Shown here one piece after another: positions 49,614-61,425 of a stretch of DNA of 64,000 nucleotides; the first letter of the stretch is position 1, and each line of letters begins with the position of its first letter. The notes beneath the pieces were generated by a model that saw only the letters and a program-made list of their open reading frames with translations, made no database searches and was not told the DNA's origin. Source of the DNA: Polytrichum commune (lineage: Eukaryota > Streptophyta > Polytrichopsida > Polytrichales > Polytrichaceae); assembly GCA_950295325.1 (NCBI GenBank), contig OX485803.1, positions 14,878,001 to 14,942,000 of the forward strand, in the 5' to 3' direction. A program made the translations under genes and the position numbers.

Positions 49614-49960
49614 AAGGCTCAGGGCCAATTCAAACACGAGCCAAGGGCCGTGACCACGTATTTGTGTGGGCCCTCGATTGTCATCCAAAGGCCATACCAA
49701 CTGTTTAATTGTCATGGTCTACCAAAATCTGAATCAAGCCTACATGTTGAAGGTGGGCCTAATGCAAATTCCGGTAGACCGTGAAATTCATAGTTTGCCA
49801 TATAGGAATCTATGTAGACTTCTCATCCACAATTATCTTTTTGGGCCCTTAAGCCTTCACCTTCTAGTGTGAAGTGAACCTAGACAATCTCGGCCTTTCC
49901 GACGAACAAGAGATCTTACAATACAATGGTCATGGACCTTTAGGGCCACTTCACACACGA
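49614..49960. mobile_element. Family R element, internally deleted, sharing an end with the next copy
   Basis: Starts with AGGGCCAATTCAAACACGAG then CCAAGGGCCGTGACCACG. It lacks the middle of the family sequence and passes directly into GGTCATGGACCTTTAGGGCC at 49929, which also serves as the left end of the following copy. Positions 48000-49600 hold no gene; a family P fragment is at about 48955-49045. Confidence 0.6.
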
Positions 49961-50441
49961 GCCAAGAGCCGTGACCATGAAACTGTGAGAGCCCAAAAGA
50001 AAAGTGTCCAAAGGCCGTCCCAACTCACCTCCAAAATCTTGTTGTGCGGTAATGGACCCTCAAGTGTAGTGTGAAGTCATATGTGACCGGGCCTGCAACC
50101 AAATGCTATTTCAATGAATTTATGTTCACGCGGGTCCTCACACATGATAAAATAGAAGAAACCAACGGTTGTGAGCGTTTGAAATGCCATGGTCTCCCGG
50201 TTTTGTGTTAGGCCTACCTCCAAGAGGTGGTTTTTGAAAACACTCCAAGTGAACATGAAACATGATCCATTTGGTGCCATGTAGGAATCCATGTAGACTT
50301 TACATCCATCTTGCATTCACATACTCCGTTGGTCCCTCAAGCATAGTGTGAAGCGAACTTGGACGGGCTCCGCCTTTTCCACCAATGAGAGTGCTTGAAG
50401 TGTAATGGTCATGGGCTCTCAGTCTCATTATGAAGTGGTCT
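49914..50441. mobile_element. Family R element, long copy
   Basis: Left end TAGGGCCACTTCACACACGA then GCCAAGAGCCGTGACCATGA. The right end carries GGTCATGGGCTCTCAGTCTC and TATGAAGTGGTC. The inside matches 61430-61925 in reverse over its whole length, including ACTCCGTTGGTCCCTCAAGC, GGGCTCCGCCTTTTCCACCA and CAACGGTTGTGAGCG. No coding capacity. Confidence 0.75.
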
Positions 50442-52534
50442 CTATTGAAGTGATGTGAATTTACCAAACGAGAGAGAGTTGGGCATTTCTTGAGTAAGCT
50501 ATGCTTACTTTCAAGCATATTTCTTTCTGCAACATCCTCTTGTCAAGAGGCCATTCCATTCTTTCATATATCTATGTACCTATCAAAACCCGGGAGGGTG
50601 GGTGGGATCTTCCCTCCATGTTAGTACATTGCACATTTTAACTTTCACACTTTGGAGCATTTTGAAAATACTTGCAATATGTATAACCTTGGAGTATTCA
50701 CATCACTAAGGTTTGCAAGTGTATATCCTTTCCAAACCAATTTGCAACTTAAGTCCATCATATGCAAAGTCAACCTTAATATGACAACCTAATATCCTTT
50801 CAAAGTCACTAACAAGGTAGCATTGTAAAACATGCCTTCTAACTTGTGGAATGTTTACTTCCTCTATACACACTATTTCGTAATAAGATGGTATACAAAA
50901 CCTAATAAGGCCATCAAATTTGTGAAGGGTCTGCCTCACTTGTGCCCATGCCACCAACGAAATCCACGGAGAGGGTTAGTAACGTACACGAGGTGAATAA
51001 CAGCGGAACCCAATTGTTATCTATGTCACACAAATACATGAGGCATAACCATACATTTTGTATTCCAAAATACTCACTATCCTCAATGAGTATTCTACCT
51101 GTTCTTTGGCCATTTGAAAATCCACAGCTTGTAGTAAGTCACTTTCACTTCCAACAAGCTCCCACCTTGCTTACCCTAATCACAAAAATTACCTAAGGTA
51201 AATTGCTTCCACGGTTTACTCTTGGAAAGGAAGTACTCAAGTGGGCTTCCTCTTAATATATGATTAGGTAATCATTTAGGACCTTAGATTTGCAACCTCA
51301 GATCTATGGTCGTTTATCCTTAGTTGGCCATTGCCTAGTACTAAGGTAAAACCTTTTAGGATACATATTGCTAAGTGGTGCCAGTTGGTTAAGATCTGAC
51401 CCAAAGCTAGGTAGAGAGAGATTAACATGGCCACGATAGGAGCCTTTGATGTGCCAAATTGGCTTTTCCACTAAGGAAACGATGGCCTTGACTGAAGAGG
51501 AATGAAATGAATGGGCGTTCACATGCATCCAGAAATGGAGGCACATGGGACGTTTTCAAGTATTTCAACATGGCAATGGGACACCAAACATCTAAAACTA
51601 CCATAGACAATCATTTATATTCCCTAAAGTTACCAACTTTGGACCCCATTTGAATGCCCGGTCCACGATTTCTTTCACTTTTTGCAAGCTTTGGGACCGT
51701 GCTTGAAAAGAAAGGTGTCCAATTTACTCGTACGAGTGTTGGAAAAGAAGGGGGGGGGAGGCGCCATACCAAAGTGGACAAGAGTTTTGTATGGGAAGTA
51801 AATATTAGCCCTTCATGGCGCTCAAGAGCCCCACGGACTCTCTCTCAAAAGAGAAGCCACTCTGGAGTCACGTCGTATCTTCATCCACAGCTCATGTCAC
51901 CCACTCGGGATGGAGATTCTTTGAGTTTCAAGAATGGATAGGTGCAAGTCGCATTCAAATCAGTGTTCATTTGAAGGGAATTGATATTTTGAAGTATTTT
52001 TATAAGCTCGTATTATAAGGTCACTAAGACTTGAAAAAGGAAGCAAATTTTCTTGGCCATGGGTGTTGCTTATTGTAGAATCAACCATTTCAATAGTTAG
52101 GTAACACCTTGAACCAAACATGCTTTAGAATTGACACTCAAGCCCATTGTAAGAGAAAATCATCATGTGGTCAATGAATTTTGACCACCTCTAGAACATG
52201 CATTTGAACTCCAAATTAAGAATTCATACACACGCCCATACATATATAGATATGTATATTCATCCCATCATCAAATTAGAAGAAGAGAAATCCACTAGTT
52301 GCCCAACTTGAGAACTTCAACTTTGAGGTCATTGAATCTTCCCAAATTTTGTTAAAACAAAGAGAATTTCCGTCCCAAATTCTCATCATGCAATTCGTTT
52401 CCACATACAAGTGGTTGGTCATAGAATATGTTCGTGATAGTGAGTTGAAGTGCCCTCTACATCAAAGGTGATATGAAAGTTTCAAGCTCATTAGAACGCA
52501 CATGCGAACATTAAAGGATTAAGTATTAAGTGCT
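50442..52534. other. Gene-free interval
   Basis: No recognisable gene. The short frames here have no known motif. A G run occurs near 51750-51758. Confidence 0.35.
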
Positions 52535-52756
52535 ATGATCGGGGAGAACCGGCAGTCAGTTATAGATGAACCGGTTGAGTTTGAAAAATAACCAGTTGAA
52601 ATTCAAAATTGCAAGAGAAATACTGATCATTTTAGAGGAATTTATAGAATATACCCCAATTTAATAAAGGAAACCCGAAGGATGTCAACATGTGAGTGGT
52701 TGGACTTGCAAACACCCGGATCTCAACCGGTTATGCCCAAAAATCTCCCCGATCAT
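52535..52756. mobile_element. Family G MITE, copy 2 (inverted)
   Basis: Ends are a 13-bp perfect inverted repeat: ATGATCGGGGAGA at 52535 and TCTCCCCGATCAT at the right. The inside is the reverse of copies 1 and 3 (GAGTTTGAAAAATAACCAGT, GATGTCAACATGTGAGTGGT). Confidence 0.8.
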
Positions 52757-53224
52757 GGGTTAATGAGGAGCTTCAAGCTTTGACTAACCTTGTCTATTGA
52801 TTGATATCATTGAAGCACCTACCTACTCAAGCTATTTGTAGGGTATAATGTCCATGAGAAGCCTTCAAGTTGGCGTGTAGGTTCTACTTTCAATTTGGAC
52901 ACAAGAGATGGGCCCTAGTGGTTCCTTGCTTGCTCTTAAGATCTCCTACCTTTCAACAAACCCAATGTTCTCTTGTGTAATACCAAAATGCCTTTACCAC
53001 TTCGGCACTAACAAAACTATTTTAGGACAATCCGGTTTTTTCGGAAATTGTATTGGAAATTTCTCAAAAATTAATATGGGGAATTTTTAATTTTCCCTTC
53101 AAACTTGTAATTGTTAAATCTAGAAATATAGAATGTAATACAAAACATCTATAATTAGTAAAAGTGGTAAATGTGCTATGGTACTGTAATAGCAACCGTA
53201 ATTAGACATTGAAGTTCATGTTGT

Positions 53225-53249
53225 AGAGAGAGAGAGAGAGAGAGAGAGA
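53225..53249. repeat. AG microsatellite
   Basis: About 12 AG units in tandem, followed by ATCTCAAACG. Confidence 0.9.
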
Positions 53250-53449
53250 TCTCAAACGAATTTTAACATTCTGAATGCAATAATCATCAGAAGAAAAAAA
53301 TTATTTTGTGGGGGGAGGGGGGTAATGCTATGTGATCATTTAATAACTCAAAGAATCTTCACAATGACAATGAATAGGGTTTGAATCATACGAGTTTCGA
53401 TTATTATGAGGAAAAGTGGTTACATGCATGATTTGAATTGCTAATAATC

Positions 53450-53680
53450 ATAACATTACACAACTCCTCGGTTGTGTTCCGTGGGACCATGTATCACATG
53501 AACATAATTCTCCTTTCACCACGAGATTCCATGTTTGCAGGGAGCACTCAAGCTATGTACTATGAACTTTTCGACAAACAACTGTAAATTATCATAGTTT
53601 TGGAATCGCAACCTCTTTCTTTCTTTCTCTTGGGAAAGACACCATCATGCATCTGCTTAGTAAATGTTACGATCTCGCAC
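53450..53680. repeat. Family T repeat, copy 1
   Basis: Shares ordered blocks with 62375-62975: CATAACATTACACAACTCCT, GTGGGACCATGTATCACA, AAATTATCATAGTTTT and ACCATCATGCAT then TGCTTA. In the second copy the blocks are separated by about 430 additional bases. Nature unknown. Confidence 0.5.
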
Positions 53681-54172
53681 TAATTGCATGTTTCGTATCC
53701 TACGAAAAAGCAAAGGCGAGGAAGAAGTGTACGTTTAAGACCCACTTATCTTAATGGGCACATGGTCGGTCCAACTTATCCATGGACAAACCGGAGGAGC
53801 ACAAAAATCTCTTTGCATGGATAGAAAAAAAAAAAAAAAAAGGAAAAAAAGGGATGGAAGTGCTCTATGCTTGGATGAAGTGCTTTAGAAAACTCTTGGT
53901 CAAGAAACTCACAAAGAACTCATGGCCAAAGTGTGGGACAATCTCATAAAGGCTTTTCCACCTGCAAGGTACCTCCTAGTCCTTGCAAGTACCGTACCAT
54001 GCAAAAGGGGAACCGTAGTCCAACTTAATCTATCATATTTGGACAAACATTTAGCTTCTTATGAAGGTCATTGTGAGACATATTTATATCAAAGGGGTTA
54101 CAAGTCTTATTCAACCCCCAATTTTTGGTTCCTTTCTTGCAATTGAATTTTCAATTTGTGTCATATATACAT

Positions 54173-54205
54173 CTATGTATATATATATATATACATACAT
54201 ACATA
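54173..54205. repeat. AT/ATAC microsatellite
   Basis: Compound run of TA and CATA units between 54173 and 54205. Confidence 0.85.
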
Positions 54206-54724
54206 TACTTTTTTGACCTTGAATCTTGATTCAAACACTAACTTAGAGTGCAAAATGGTTCAAAATTATCTTTAGAAAATCATTAATAATATTATTCTAA
54301 GGATGAATATGACAGTTTCTTAGGTGGAATAGAGAAAAAGTCAAATGCTCAACAATTGTTCCACACTAACCACTGTAGGTGCACCTATGAAATCACTCAA
54401 GAAAATGCGATATATATGCCCTTTGATAATTCATTGCAAATCGATGTTTTAGTCACCTCGATCCACGGCATCTTTATGGCATTGGATTTGTACAATATTT
54501 ATTAATTTATTGGATATTCTTCCCGAATTTGATGCACATCGGAAGATGCAAATCTCATGAAAGTAACCGTAATAGGTCCACCTACCTTAGTGTTGGCCAA
54601 TTTGTATATTGGTTGTGATTGTCTTTCGGGTCAATAGAGTCACCTAGAGAACATAAGCTTGGTTGTAATATGAAATATGGTAATGTCTTGTCTTCAATAT
54701 GAGTGAATCCACAATTGTGAGAAG

Positions 54725-55005
54725 AGTTGGTCTGAGATGACCCTTAAACTACCTGGTGATAATGGAGAGGTACTCATTTTCAAATGGAGTGGTTGGCAGC
54801 TTGATTCCCATTGTGAATTCTTCTATCTACTTGATGCGAAAAAAAGTTAGGTAGGTAGGTAGGAAGCCAAGAGCCCACCCACTGCAAGGTAGGCAGTAAA
54901 CCCCACCTTACACCAAGAGGATTCTTGAGTAGGGTAGAGCCAACAGACTTAAATTCATGTCGGATTGCCCGATGTTGATTATTTATTTATATTATTTATT
55001 TATGT
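54725..55005 (+). mobile_element. SINE-like element, copy 1
   Basis: Shares a 5' module with 55240 (reverse) and 59905: GAGATGACCCTTAAACTACC, TGGTGATAATGG, then GGTTGGCAGCTTGATTCCC. The second copy carries GGTTGGCGGTTCAACTCC, close to a tRNA-type B box (GGTTCRANTCC), with TGGTGATAGTGG upstream in the A-box position. The 3' end is an ATTTATTTAT tail. This points to a tRNA-derived SINE. Pol III origin is inference. Confidence 0.55.
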
Positions 55006-55239
55006 ACGTGAGAAGAAACTCATACAGTAATGGGTTATTTGATCAAGAAGCGACTTGTGGTCTCAAGTAATTCACATAAAAAGAATACAATGTTTTAAAA
55101 CATAAGGTAAAGGCATAGCAAATGTACTATAGCTATGATGTAGAAATGAGTCAAAAGTTTACATTTGCATAAGGGATTTAACACTTGAAAAATTCAAAGT
55201 GATCGGGGTTGGGTATAACTGTCAAGATAAATAAACAAA

Positions 55240-55500
55240 CAAACAAATAACCAACGTCTGGCAATCCGACGTGAATTTGAGCCTGTTGGTCCTACCATGC
55301 TCAAGAATCCTCTTGGTGCAGGATGGGATTTACTGCCTACCTTGTGATGGGTGAGCTCTTGGATTCCTACCCACCTAGCAAGTTTTCATTCCATCAAGTA
55401 GAGAGAATATTTCACAGCAGGAGTTGAACCGCCAACCACTCCATTCGGAAATGGGTACCTCTCCACTATCACCTGGTAGTTCAGGGTTATGTTGGACATA
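55240..55500 (-). mobile_element. SINE-like element, copy 2
   Basis: Reverse orientation to copy 1. Read on the minus strand it has TGGTGATAGTGGAGAGGTAC, GGTTCAACTCCTGCTGTGAA, CAAGAGCTCACCCATCACAA, TTGAGCATGGTAGGACCAAC and a GTTTGTTTGTTTATTTAT tail. Together with copy 1 it makes a large inverted pair separated by about 235 bp. Confidence 0.55.
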
Positions 55501-57701
55501 ATTTATCCAATTTCTAACTACACCTTCATTCCATCATTATATGCTTTGTGTCCAATCATGCCCTTCATATGTTCCAAGCTTCCGTGCATTGGTCTTGATT
55601 GTCTTTGGAGACTTGGGATTGCTGTTTGGGGATGATGTGTTGGGCACTTGAGTTGTGTTGCAAGTCTAGTGATTAATTAGTTGTAGCTTGGACCATATTT
55701 TTGTATCAATGGTATTGTGGTGTGCAAATAACTCAAGGCATTTATTCCCCACATTCTAATTATGTTGTATATACAGGAGCTTAAAATTTTTACCTTAAAA
55801 GAATCAAAATTAGGGGTCTCTCTCTATATATATATCGCTTTTATGGTTGAATAAAGAAAGAAGTAAGTCAATCGACTGGACTACAATAAATGTTGTTGTA
55901 TTTTGTGTTACTGGTTTTTATTCGTCTTGCTCAACACTAATTGTAAACCACTTGTGTAGTGTCACCAACGCCGAATGTTAACCTAACCATTATGTGTCAA
56001 TCTTTGTAGAACATTTTTGACATTATAGACTTGCAATGTTGCAAATATTGTCACTTATAGAGGGAATTCCCATCCTATTTTCAATCTATCATGAAAATTT
56101 TGTTTTACATGAATGTTAGGACGCAAATTATACCAAGTTGCGATGACAGTACTTTGCAAACTTATTCATAAGAGGTGTCATTAGAAAAGTTACTACGGTG
56201 ACATAAAATACCATATGACACTAAATACGACACTTAGAGTAGCTAAGAAATCTCAAAGTAGTGAGTTTGCTTTCAACAATATATAGGGCAAATGGCAATG
56301 AAATGCCATAATCTCTCTCTCAAATTCAAACTGCACCATTTATCATATTTAGTGTCACTTGCTATTCGGAGTTACACAACGCTATAACTACTCACTAGAA
56401 ATGCAATAGTTTATCAAGTGAAGTCATTCATGTTCTATGGTGTCCGGAAAACCTATGCAACTTTTGCTAGTAATACATAGTTTATAGAGTTAAAAAAAAT
56501 TTGCATTGTGTAATTCCAACTAATGAGTGCCACTAAATATCACAAACAATATACATGGTTTATGATAATTAGTGTCACTTAATATCCAGAGTTACAAAAC
56601 ATTTTATAACATTTTGCTAAGAGTGCAACTTTTTACCCTGTCATTTATGTTGAATGTTGTCCATACGACCTATCTAGAACATGTTTAGGTCACAATAGAA
56701 GTTTCTTTCATCAAGAAACGTCGACTTGCATGTGCCCTCCAAAGACATTGTTCCTACCAAGAACTATTTCCTAAAGTACGGTGCAAAGGAAACCCACAAA
56801 AAGCCTCTTAACAATATAACATAAATCCACCTCTCATATTTTGGTCTAATTTGTGTTTACAAGGCCCATAAAGTAATTAACCCCCTGGAGAATCATGCAA
56901 CTAAGAACAACACATGTGGAAAGGACACAAGTGTTATGCATGGGTAGATTACTCTAAGGCATTTTTGTGCACCACGTGCGGCTGGGGTTTTTTGTTTTTG
57001 TTTTGGGGCTATTTACCTTCAAGGGTTGAATTAAAGCCTCCCTATAATTACTTAAATTTAAAAAATGGGCCATTTGTTTGCACCCTTCCATTACTTATAT
57101 TATCCAAGTCACTACAATTTTTTGTACTCTATATTCCTTTTAAGTAATAAAAGCTAATCTACTTCCTAACGCAATTGACGAGTGTTGAGGGAAAGCATGG
57201 AAACAAAGAAGGGTGCAAATAATAATACCATTGCAAACAAAGTTATGAAAAAAACACATACGAGACCATAACAAAGTAATATCATTGCAAACATTGTTAT
57301 GATGAAAACACATAGGAGATGCCAACACAAATACCATAGCGGTCATTACCATACTAAACATACCTTCTAGAATCCTTATCTTCATCCCCTATATTAATTT
57401 TACAAAAAAATAATGGCCCACGTTTTATGTTCATCTAACTTACTTATAATGGGATTGTCTACATTTAATGGGCCCTTCATTATTTGGAATTCCTTTATAA
57501 TTTTCATTTCAAATGATTTTAATCCTCTCTATATTATGCCGCACGTCATTTTTTAAATGCACTAAGTGATCTACCCGTGGTGTTATGATGAATTACATTG
57601 TATACAAATTTAAAAGTGACATGCATGTGCAATAATACTATTCAGAAGCTTCAATAAGATTTCTTCTCAAAATTGCAATGATCTCTCTCTCTCTCTCTCT
57701 C

Positions 57702-57738
<37 letters not shown>

Positions 57739-58131
57739 TGAGGCCAATGCATGGCACATCAAGTAGCTACCACTGACCGCCACTGACACTCTTGACAAGG
57801 ACAGTAAAACAAGCATATCAATTTTGACATTGCTTTAACTGGTGCAACACAACATTGATGATGAATATCATTCCATTGTGTTATGTTTGTATGTCACTAT
57901 GATGGCAACTTGAGTTGATGTGACCACAAATCGACCGACCCGATCGCTAGATGTACAATGCATGGCGTGGCATCCATATCCATCCCAATTATCCCCATAA
58001 TTGTCACTACACTTAACCAAGCACCGATCTCATGTCATCCTTGGACTCGTGGAGGGGGTTGTGAAGGCTTAGTAATGTTGCAACACTTTGAAACAAGGAT
58101 GGCAAATGGTGCATGACGCAATCAAGTTCTA
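55501..58131. other. Gene-free interval
   Basis: A direct repeat of about 100 bp occurs at 56348-56455 and 56568-56665 (TTAGTGTCACTT, GAGTTACA, CATTTATGTT or CATTCATGTT, GTTGTCC). The block TCTTGCTCAACACTAATTGT near 55926 also occurs, in the form GCTTGCTCAACACTAATTGT, near 3828. No gene is recognised. Confidence 0.45.
57683..57737. repeat. CT then AT compound microsatellite
   Basis: About 11 CT units followed by about 15 AT units. Confidence 0.9.
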
Positions 58132-59341
58132 CAGTCTAACCTTGATAATATCACACCATCCGTTTCACCATAAAGTGTGATATAAACAAGGTGTGACATA
58201 TTTGATAATGTCACATTTTGAAGATTTGTGCATAATGTGATATTATCAAAAAAAAAAGAAGGTAGAAAATCAAAATGAAATTACAATGTAAAAAAAAAAA
58301 AAAAAAAAAAAAACAAACACAAGACTTCAATGTTTTTGAATGTAAAATATAATTCAAAATTGTGAATAACAACATGAGCACATCACAATGTGTCATTGAG
58401 ATCAGCCAATCACTAGCTTCCAATGTAGCAACAACAACAAAAACAACAACACAACGAAGAACACCTGCACTGCATGAAGAAACACAAGCCTATGATAGAA
58501 AGTGTGCATTTAAATTCCAAATGAACAATGGTTCATTATATACAAGTGAGCTCGACCATGAGCTTGACTAACCTACCTAGGAGACTGTTTCTACTTATGA
58601 GCTTGACTAACCTACCTAGAAGATTGTTTCTACTTATGAGCTTGACTAACCTACCTAGAAGATTGTTTCTACTTATGAGCTTGACTAACTAATCTAGAAG
58701 ATTGTTCCTAATTGAATGCCCACTTAGGATGAGCGGCTAACACTTATGATCTTACTAGATTCTCCTATGCGACTATTGACTATAGAAACAGTGAAGACCG
58801 TGCCACATATCTTGAGATTTCTACATTGCAAACCAATTGAACTAATTTAGCTTAAGTCGACACTACTCTGTACCAGCTCAGCTAAACCGTAGAACTTAAC
58901 ATCCTAAATTACTTCACACAAGCTGAAACCCTCAAAGACACATAGGTGAACACATGTGACGGAAGGTGGGGTGCATAGAGGCCAAGAAGTCTTGGCAGCG
59001 CCGTCAAAGACAACACCTTTGAGTGTTGTGTATAGACAGCACCGTTCAGGGTTGGTGCACAGAGGCGGCTCATGACCCTTTGAATAACATTGCATTTATC
59101 ACAGGGGTGGCTCATGACCCTTTTGGCTACTACAATATGTCCATCCAACCATCACATACAATCCATCCATATTTGATATTATCACATTTACACTACGGAT
59201 TTTGGAAAAAAATAGTGACATTAACAAGGGTGATAGGGATAATAACGAGGGAGTTTTACACTAAGAAAATCGGTTTCAAACTTTTAGGTGACAGTATCAA
59301 GGTGTCCCATTAACAAGGGTGACATTATCAAGGTTAGACTG
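58132..59341. mobile_element. Second pogo/Tigger-like element, non-autonomous (1,210 bp)
   Basis: The left end CAGTCTAACCTTGATAAT is matched by its complement at the right (ATTATCAAGGTTAGACTG). TA flanks both sides (58130-58131, 59342-59343). Subterminal GTGACATTA/GATAATGTCAC and TTAACAAGGGTGA motifs repeat near both ends. It shares the CAGTC start with the element at 39552 but no further sequence. There is no transposase frame. The inside holds a 39-bp tandem repeat. Confidence 0.8.
58561..58710. repeat. 39-bp tandem repeat, about four copies
   Basis: Units start at 58561, 58600, 58639 and 58678. Each is AGCTTGACTAACCTACCTAG followed by AAGATTGTTTCTACTTATG. Copies are nearly identical, so this expansion is younger than its host element. 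Confidence 0.9.
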
Positions 59342-59381
59342 TATATGTTTCATCATTATTGAATGTGGCGTCCATTTATTG

Positions 59382-59394
59382 CACTACAAGAAAA
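59382..59394. mobile_element. CACTA-type transposon terminus, single end
   Basis: CACTACAAGAAAA is the canonical plant En/Spm (CACTA) terminal repeat. It is followed by GGGCGTCCTAGCCATCATGG. No complementary end was found in the rest of the window, so this is a solitary or distant end, or a 13-base coincidence. It lies 40 bp beyond the pogo-like element. Confidence 0.4.
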
Positions 59395-59904
59395 GGGCGT
59401 CCTAGCCATCATGGTGCACCGTGACAAGATTGTTTGATTTGACTTGCAAGGGAGAGCATATGGGATGTGTCGTGTTTCGGCTCCATTTGCTTTGGGTAGC
59501 GATGCGATTTGAAAAACAAAGCCAAACCATACCATCACGTTCCTTGGGCCGCCAAAATCGACTTGGCTCCACGAACAACCCTAGGTTCTTTGCTCACGCA
59601 TATTGGTAGGGCACACCATTATCAAGCTCAAATCTGCATCGTGGCCCATGGCAACCAACAAGCTAGGTTTTCAACCACGACCCATCGTTCACGTTGTCTT
59701 CAAACTCTCACATACGAAATGAAGGGGACACCCGATTTCCGATCCGAGATTTATTTTAATTCACGAGCATAATCTATTCATTATAACAAGGCCACAAATT
59801 GCGCTTTTTCAAACCCTAACCTACTACAACTATTTAAAGAATCACGTTTTCAATGACTTGATTAGCTGAGGGTGAATTGCTTCGCGATCAAAGTGGAAGA
59901 GAAT

Positions 59905-60085
59905 GGTCCGAGATGACCTTAAACTACCGGATGATGGTGGAGAGATACCCAAATCTCAAGGAAGAGGTTGGTAGTTTGAATCCTGGCTGTGAAATCTCCT
60001 CTCTACTTGACGGAAATCTTGTCAGGTGGTCAACTGCCTCATGTGCTTTGGCGTTGGCCTGTTGGCCTTCTGTCTCCAAAAAAAA
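59905..60085 (+). mobile_element. SINE-like element, copy 3
   Basis: CCGAGATGACCTTAAACTAC, GGTGGAGAGATACCC, GGTTGGTAGTTTGAATCCTG and CTGTGAAAT parallel copies 1 and 2. The 3' half differs and ends in an A run (60079-60089). Confidence 0.5.
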
Positions 60086-60755
60086 AAACAAAGTGGAAGA
60101 GGAGAATAATTCACTTTTTCGTCCACCTTATTCTTTTCTACTACCCAAACGGCTGTGATTGCTTCATCGTAGTAGGTTCGTTGATGCAACACAAGTCCTA
60201 TTTTGACGTTGGAGAACACGAAAAAACGAACCAAACCAACACCCGCATGAGTACATCAACTTAAGGCATTTCTCGAGAGCTCCGCCCCTCCATTTCACCC
60301 GAAACTCGACCGTTTCCCAGATCTCATGGCCTATTCTTCCTCCTTTTTTTCCTCTTTTTTTATTGCTGCCCCAACTTTTGGACCACCTTGACTTAAAAAG
60401 CTCGGAAAAGTGCACGGACACCTGAATCCTGGCGGCAGTTAAACAGAAACGAATCCGTGGTGGTGATGTGGCTTCGACCTATGAAAGTATTAAAATTAAA
60501 AATTAAATAAAAATCAACGCCGTTGACACAATTGACTCCGATCCAAGGAATGAAAGGGAAACTAGAGGTCCTTTTGTACCATATTGCCCAAGATTCACAT
60601 GCAGGCCTGCTTCAAATTCGGGAGCATTTTTGGAGCCTCACGTGGCTGCCCTGCAGCAAGGGCAGGCACATTCATGCCAGGCGGCCACTCCCAATTGGAT
60701 ATTCTATTTATTATCCAACTTCCCCCATGGCCCGGGAAAAGCTAAGGGCCACTTA

Positions 60756-61425
60756 GGGGCGGTTTACACTATGGACCAAGAGCCATGACCATGAAATTCT
60801 AAAATCTATGATTGGAGAGTAAAGTGCTCTTGGTCCCATTTGACTTTACACTACCTTGAAATAGGGAGAATGACCACTAACTTTGAGGTCCCCAAAAACT
60901 ACTAAAATCTGCCATTTGGATGATGTGCCATGGTCCAACAGGTTTTCCGTTGAGGCGAGGCAAAATGCTCGACTCAACGGAAATCAAGGGAGCCATAAGG
61001 CTGAAAATCAGCCATTGGCCGAATTTTTTTTTTAATATTTTTTTTTCCCGAATTTTTTTGACATTACTGTAGATCGTTGGGATAGAAATTTAAAAAAATC
61101 AGCCCAAAGTTGTCCCGGTCCAAATCCACTTTACACTACAAGAGTGACCAAGCCACTCAAAAATCCATTTTTGATTTTTCATGGTCATGGCTCTTGGCCA
61201 AGAGCTGTGACCATGAAAATGATTTAATTTTCTTGGTCATGGCTCTTGGCCAAGAGCTGTGACCATGAAAATGATTTAATTTTCTTGGTCATGGCTCTTG
61301 GCCAAGAGCTGTGACCATGAAAATGATTTAATTTTCTTGGTCATGGCTCTTGGCCAAGAGCTGTGACCATGAAAATGATTTAATTTTCTTGGTCATGGCT
61401 CTTGGTCCATAGTGTAAACCGCCCC
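60756..61425. mobile_element. Tourist/Harbinger-like MITE nested in the family R element
   Basis: Near-perfect inverted ends of about 40 bp beginning GGGGCGGTTTACACTATGGA. A TTA direct repeat flanks it (60753-60755, 61426-61428). Its ends share CCAAGAGCC(A/G)TGACCATGAA with the ends of its host, so the two are related families. The right half is a palindromic tandem array. No coding capacity. Confidence 0.9.
61183..61416. repeat. 52-bp palindromic tandem array
   Basis: Unit starts at 61183, 61235, 61287, 61339 and 61391 (the last partial). Each unit contains GGTCATGGCTCTTGG joined to CCAAGAGCTGTGACC, a stem with two mismatches, then ATGAAAATGATTTAATTTTC. Units are essentially identical. The motif is the element's own terminal sequence, so the array grew from its right end. 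Confidence 0.9.

Noticed and set aside
61183-61416. Regular 52-bp array resembling a CRISPR array
   Set aside because: The units have no variable spacers, lie in a MITE of a plant genome and equal the element's own end.
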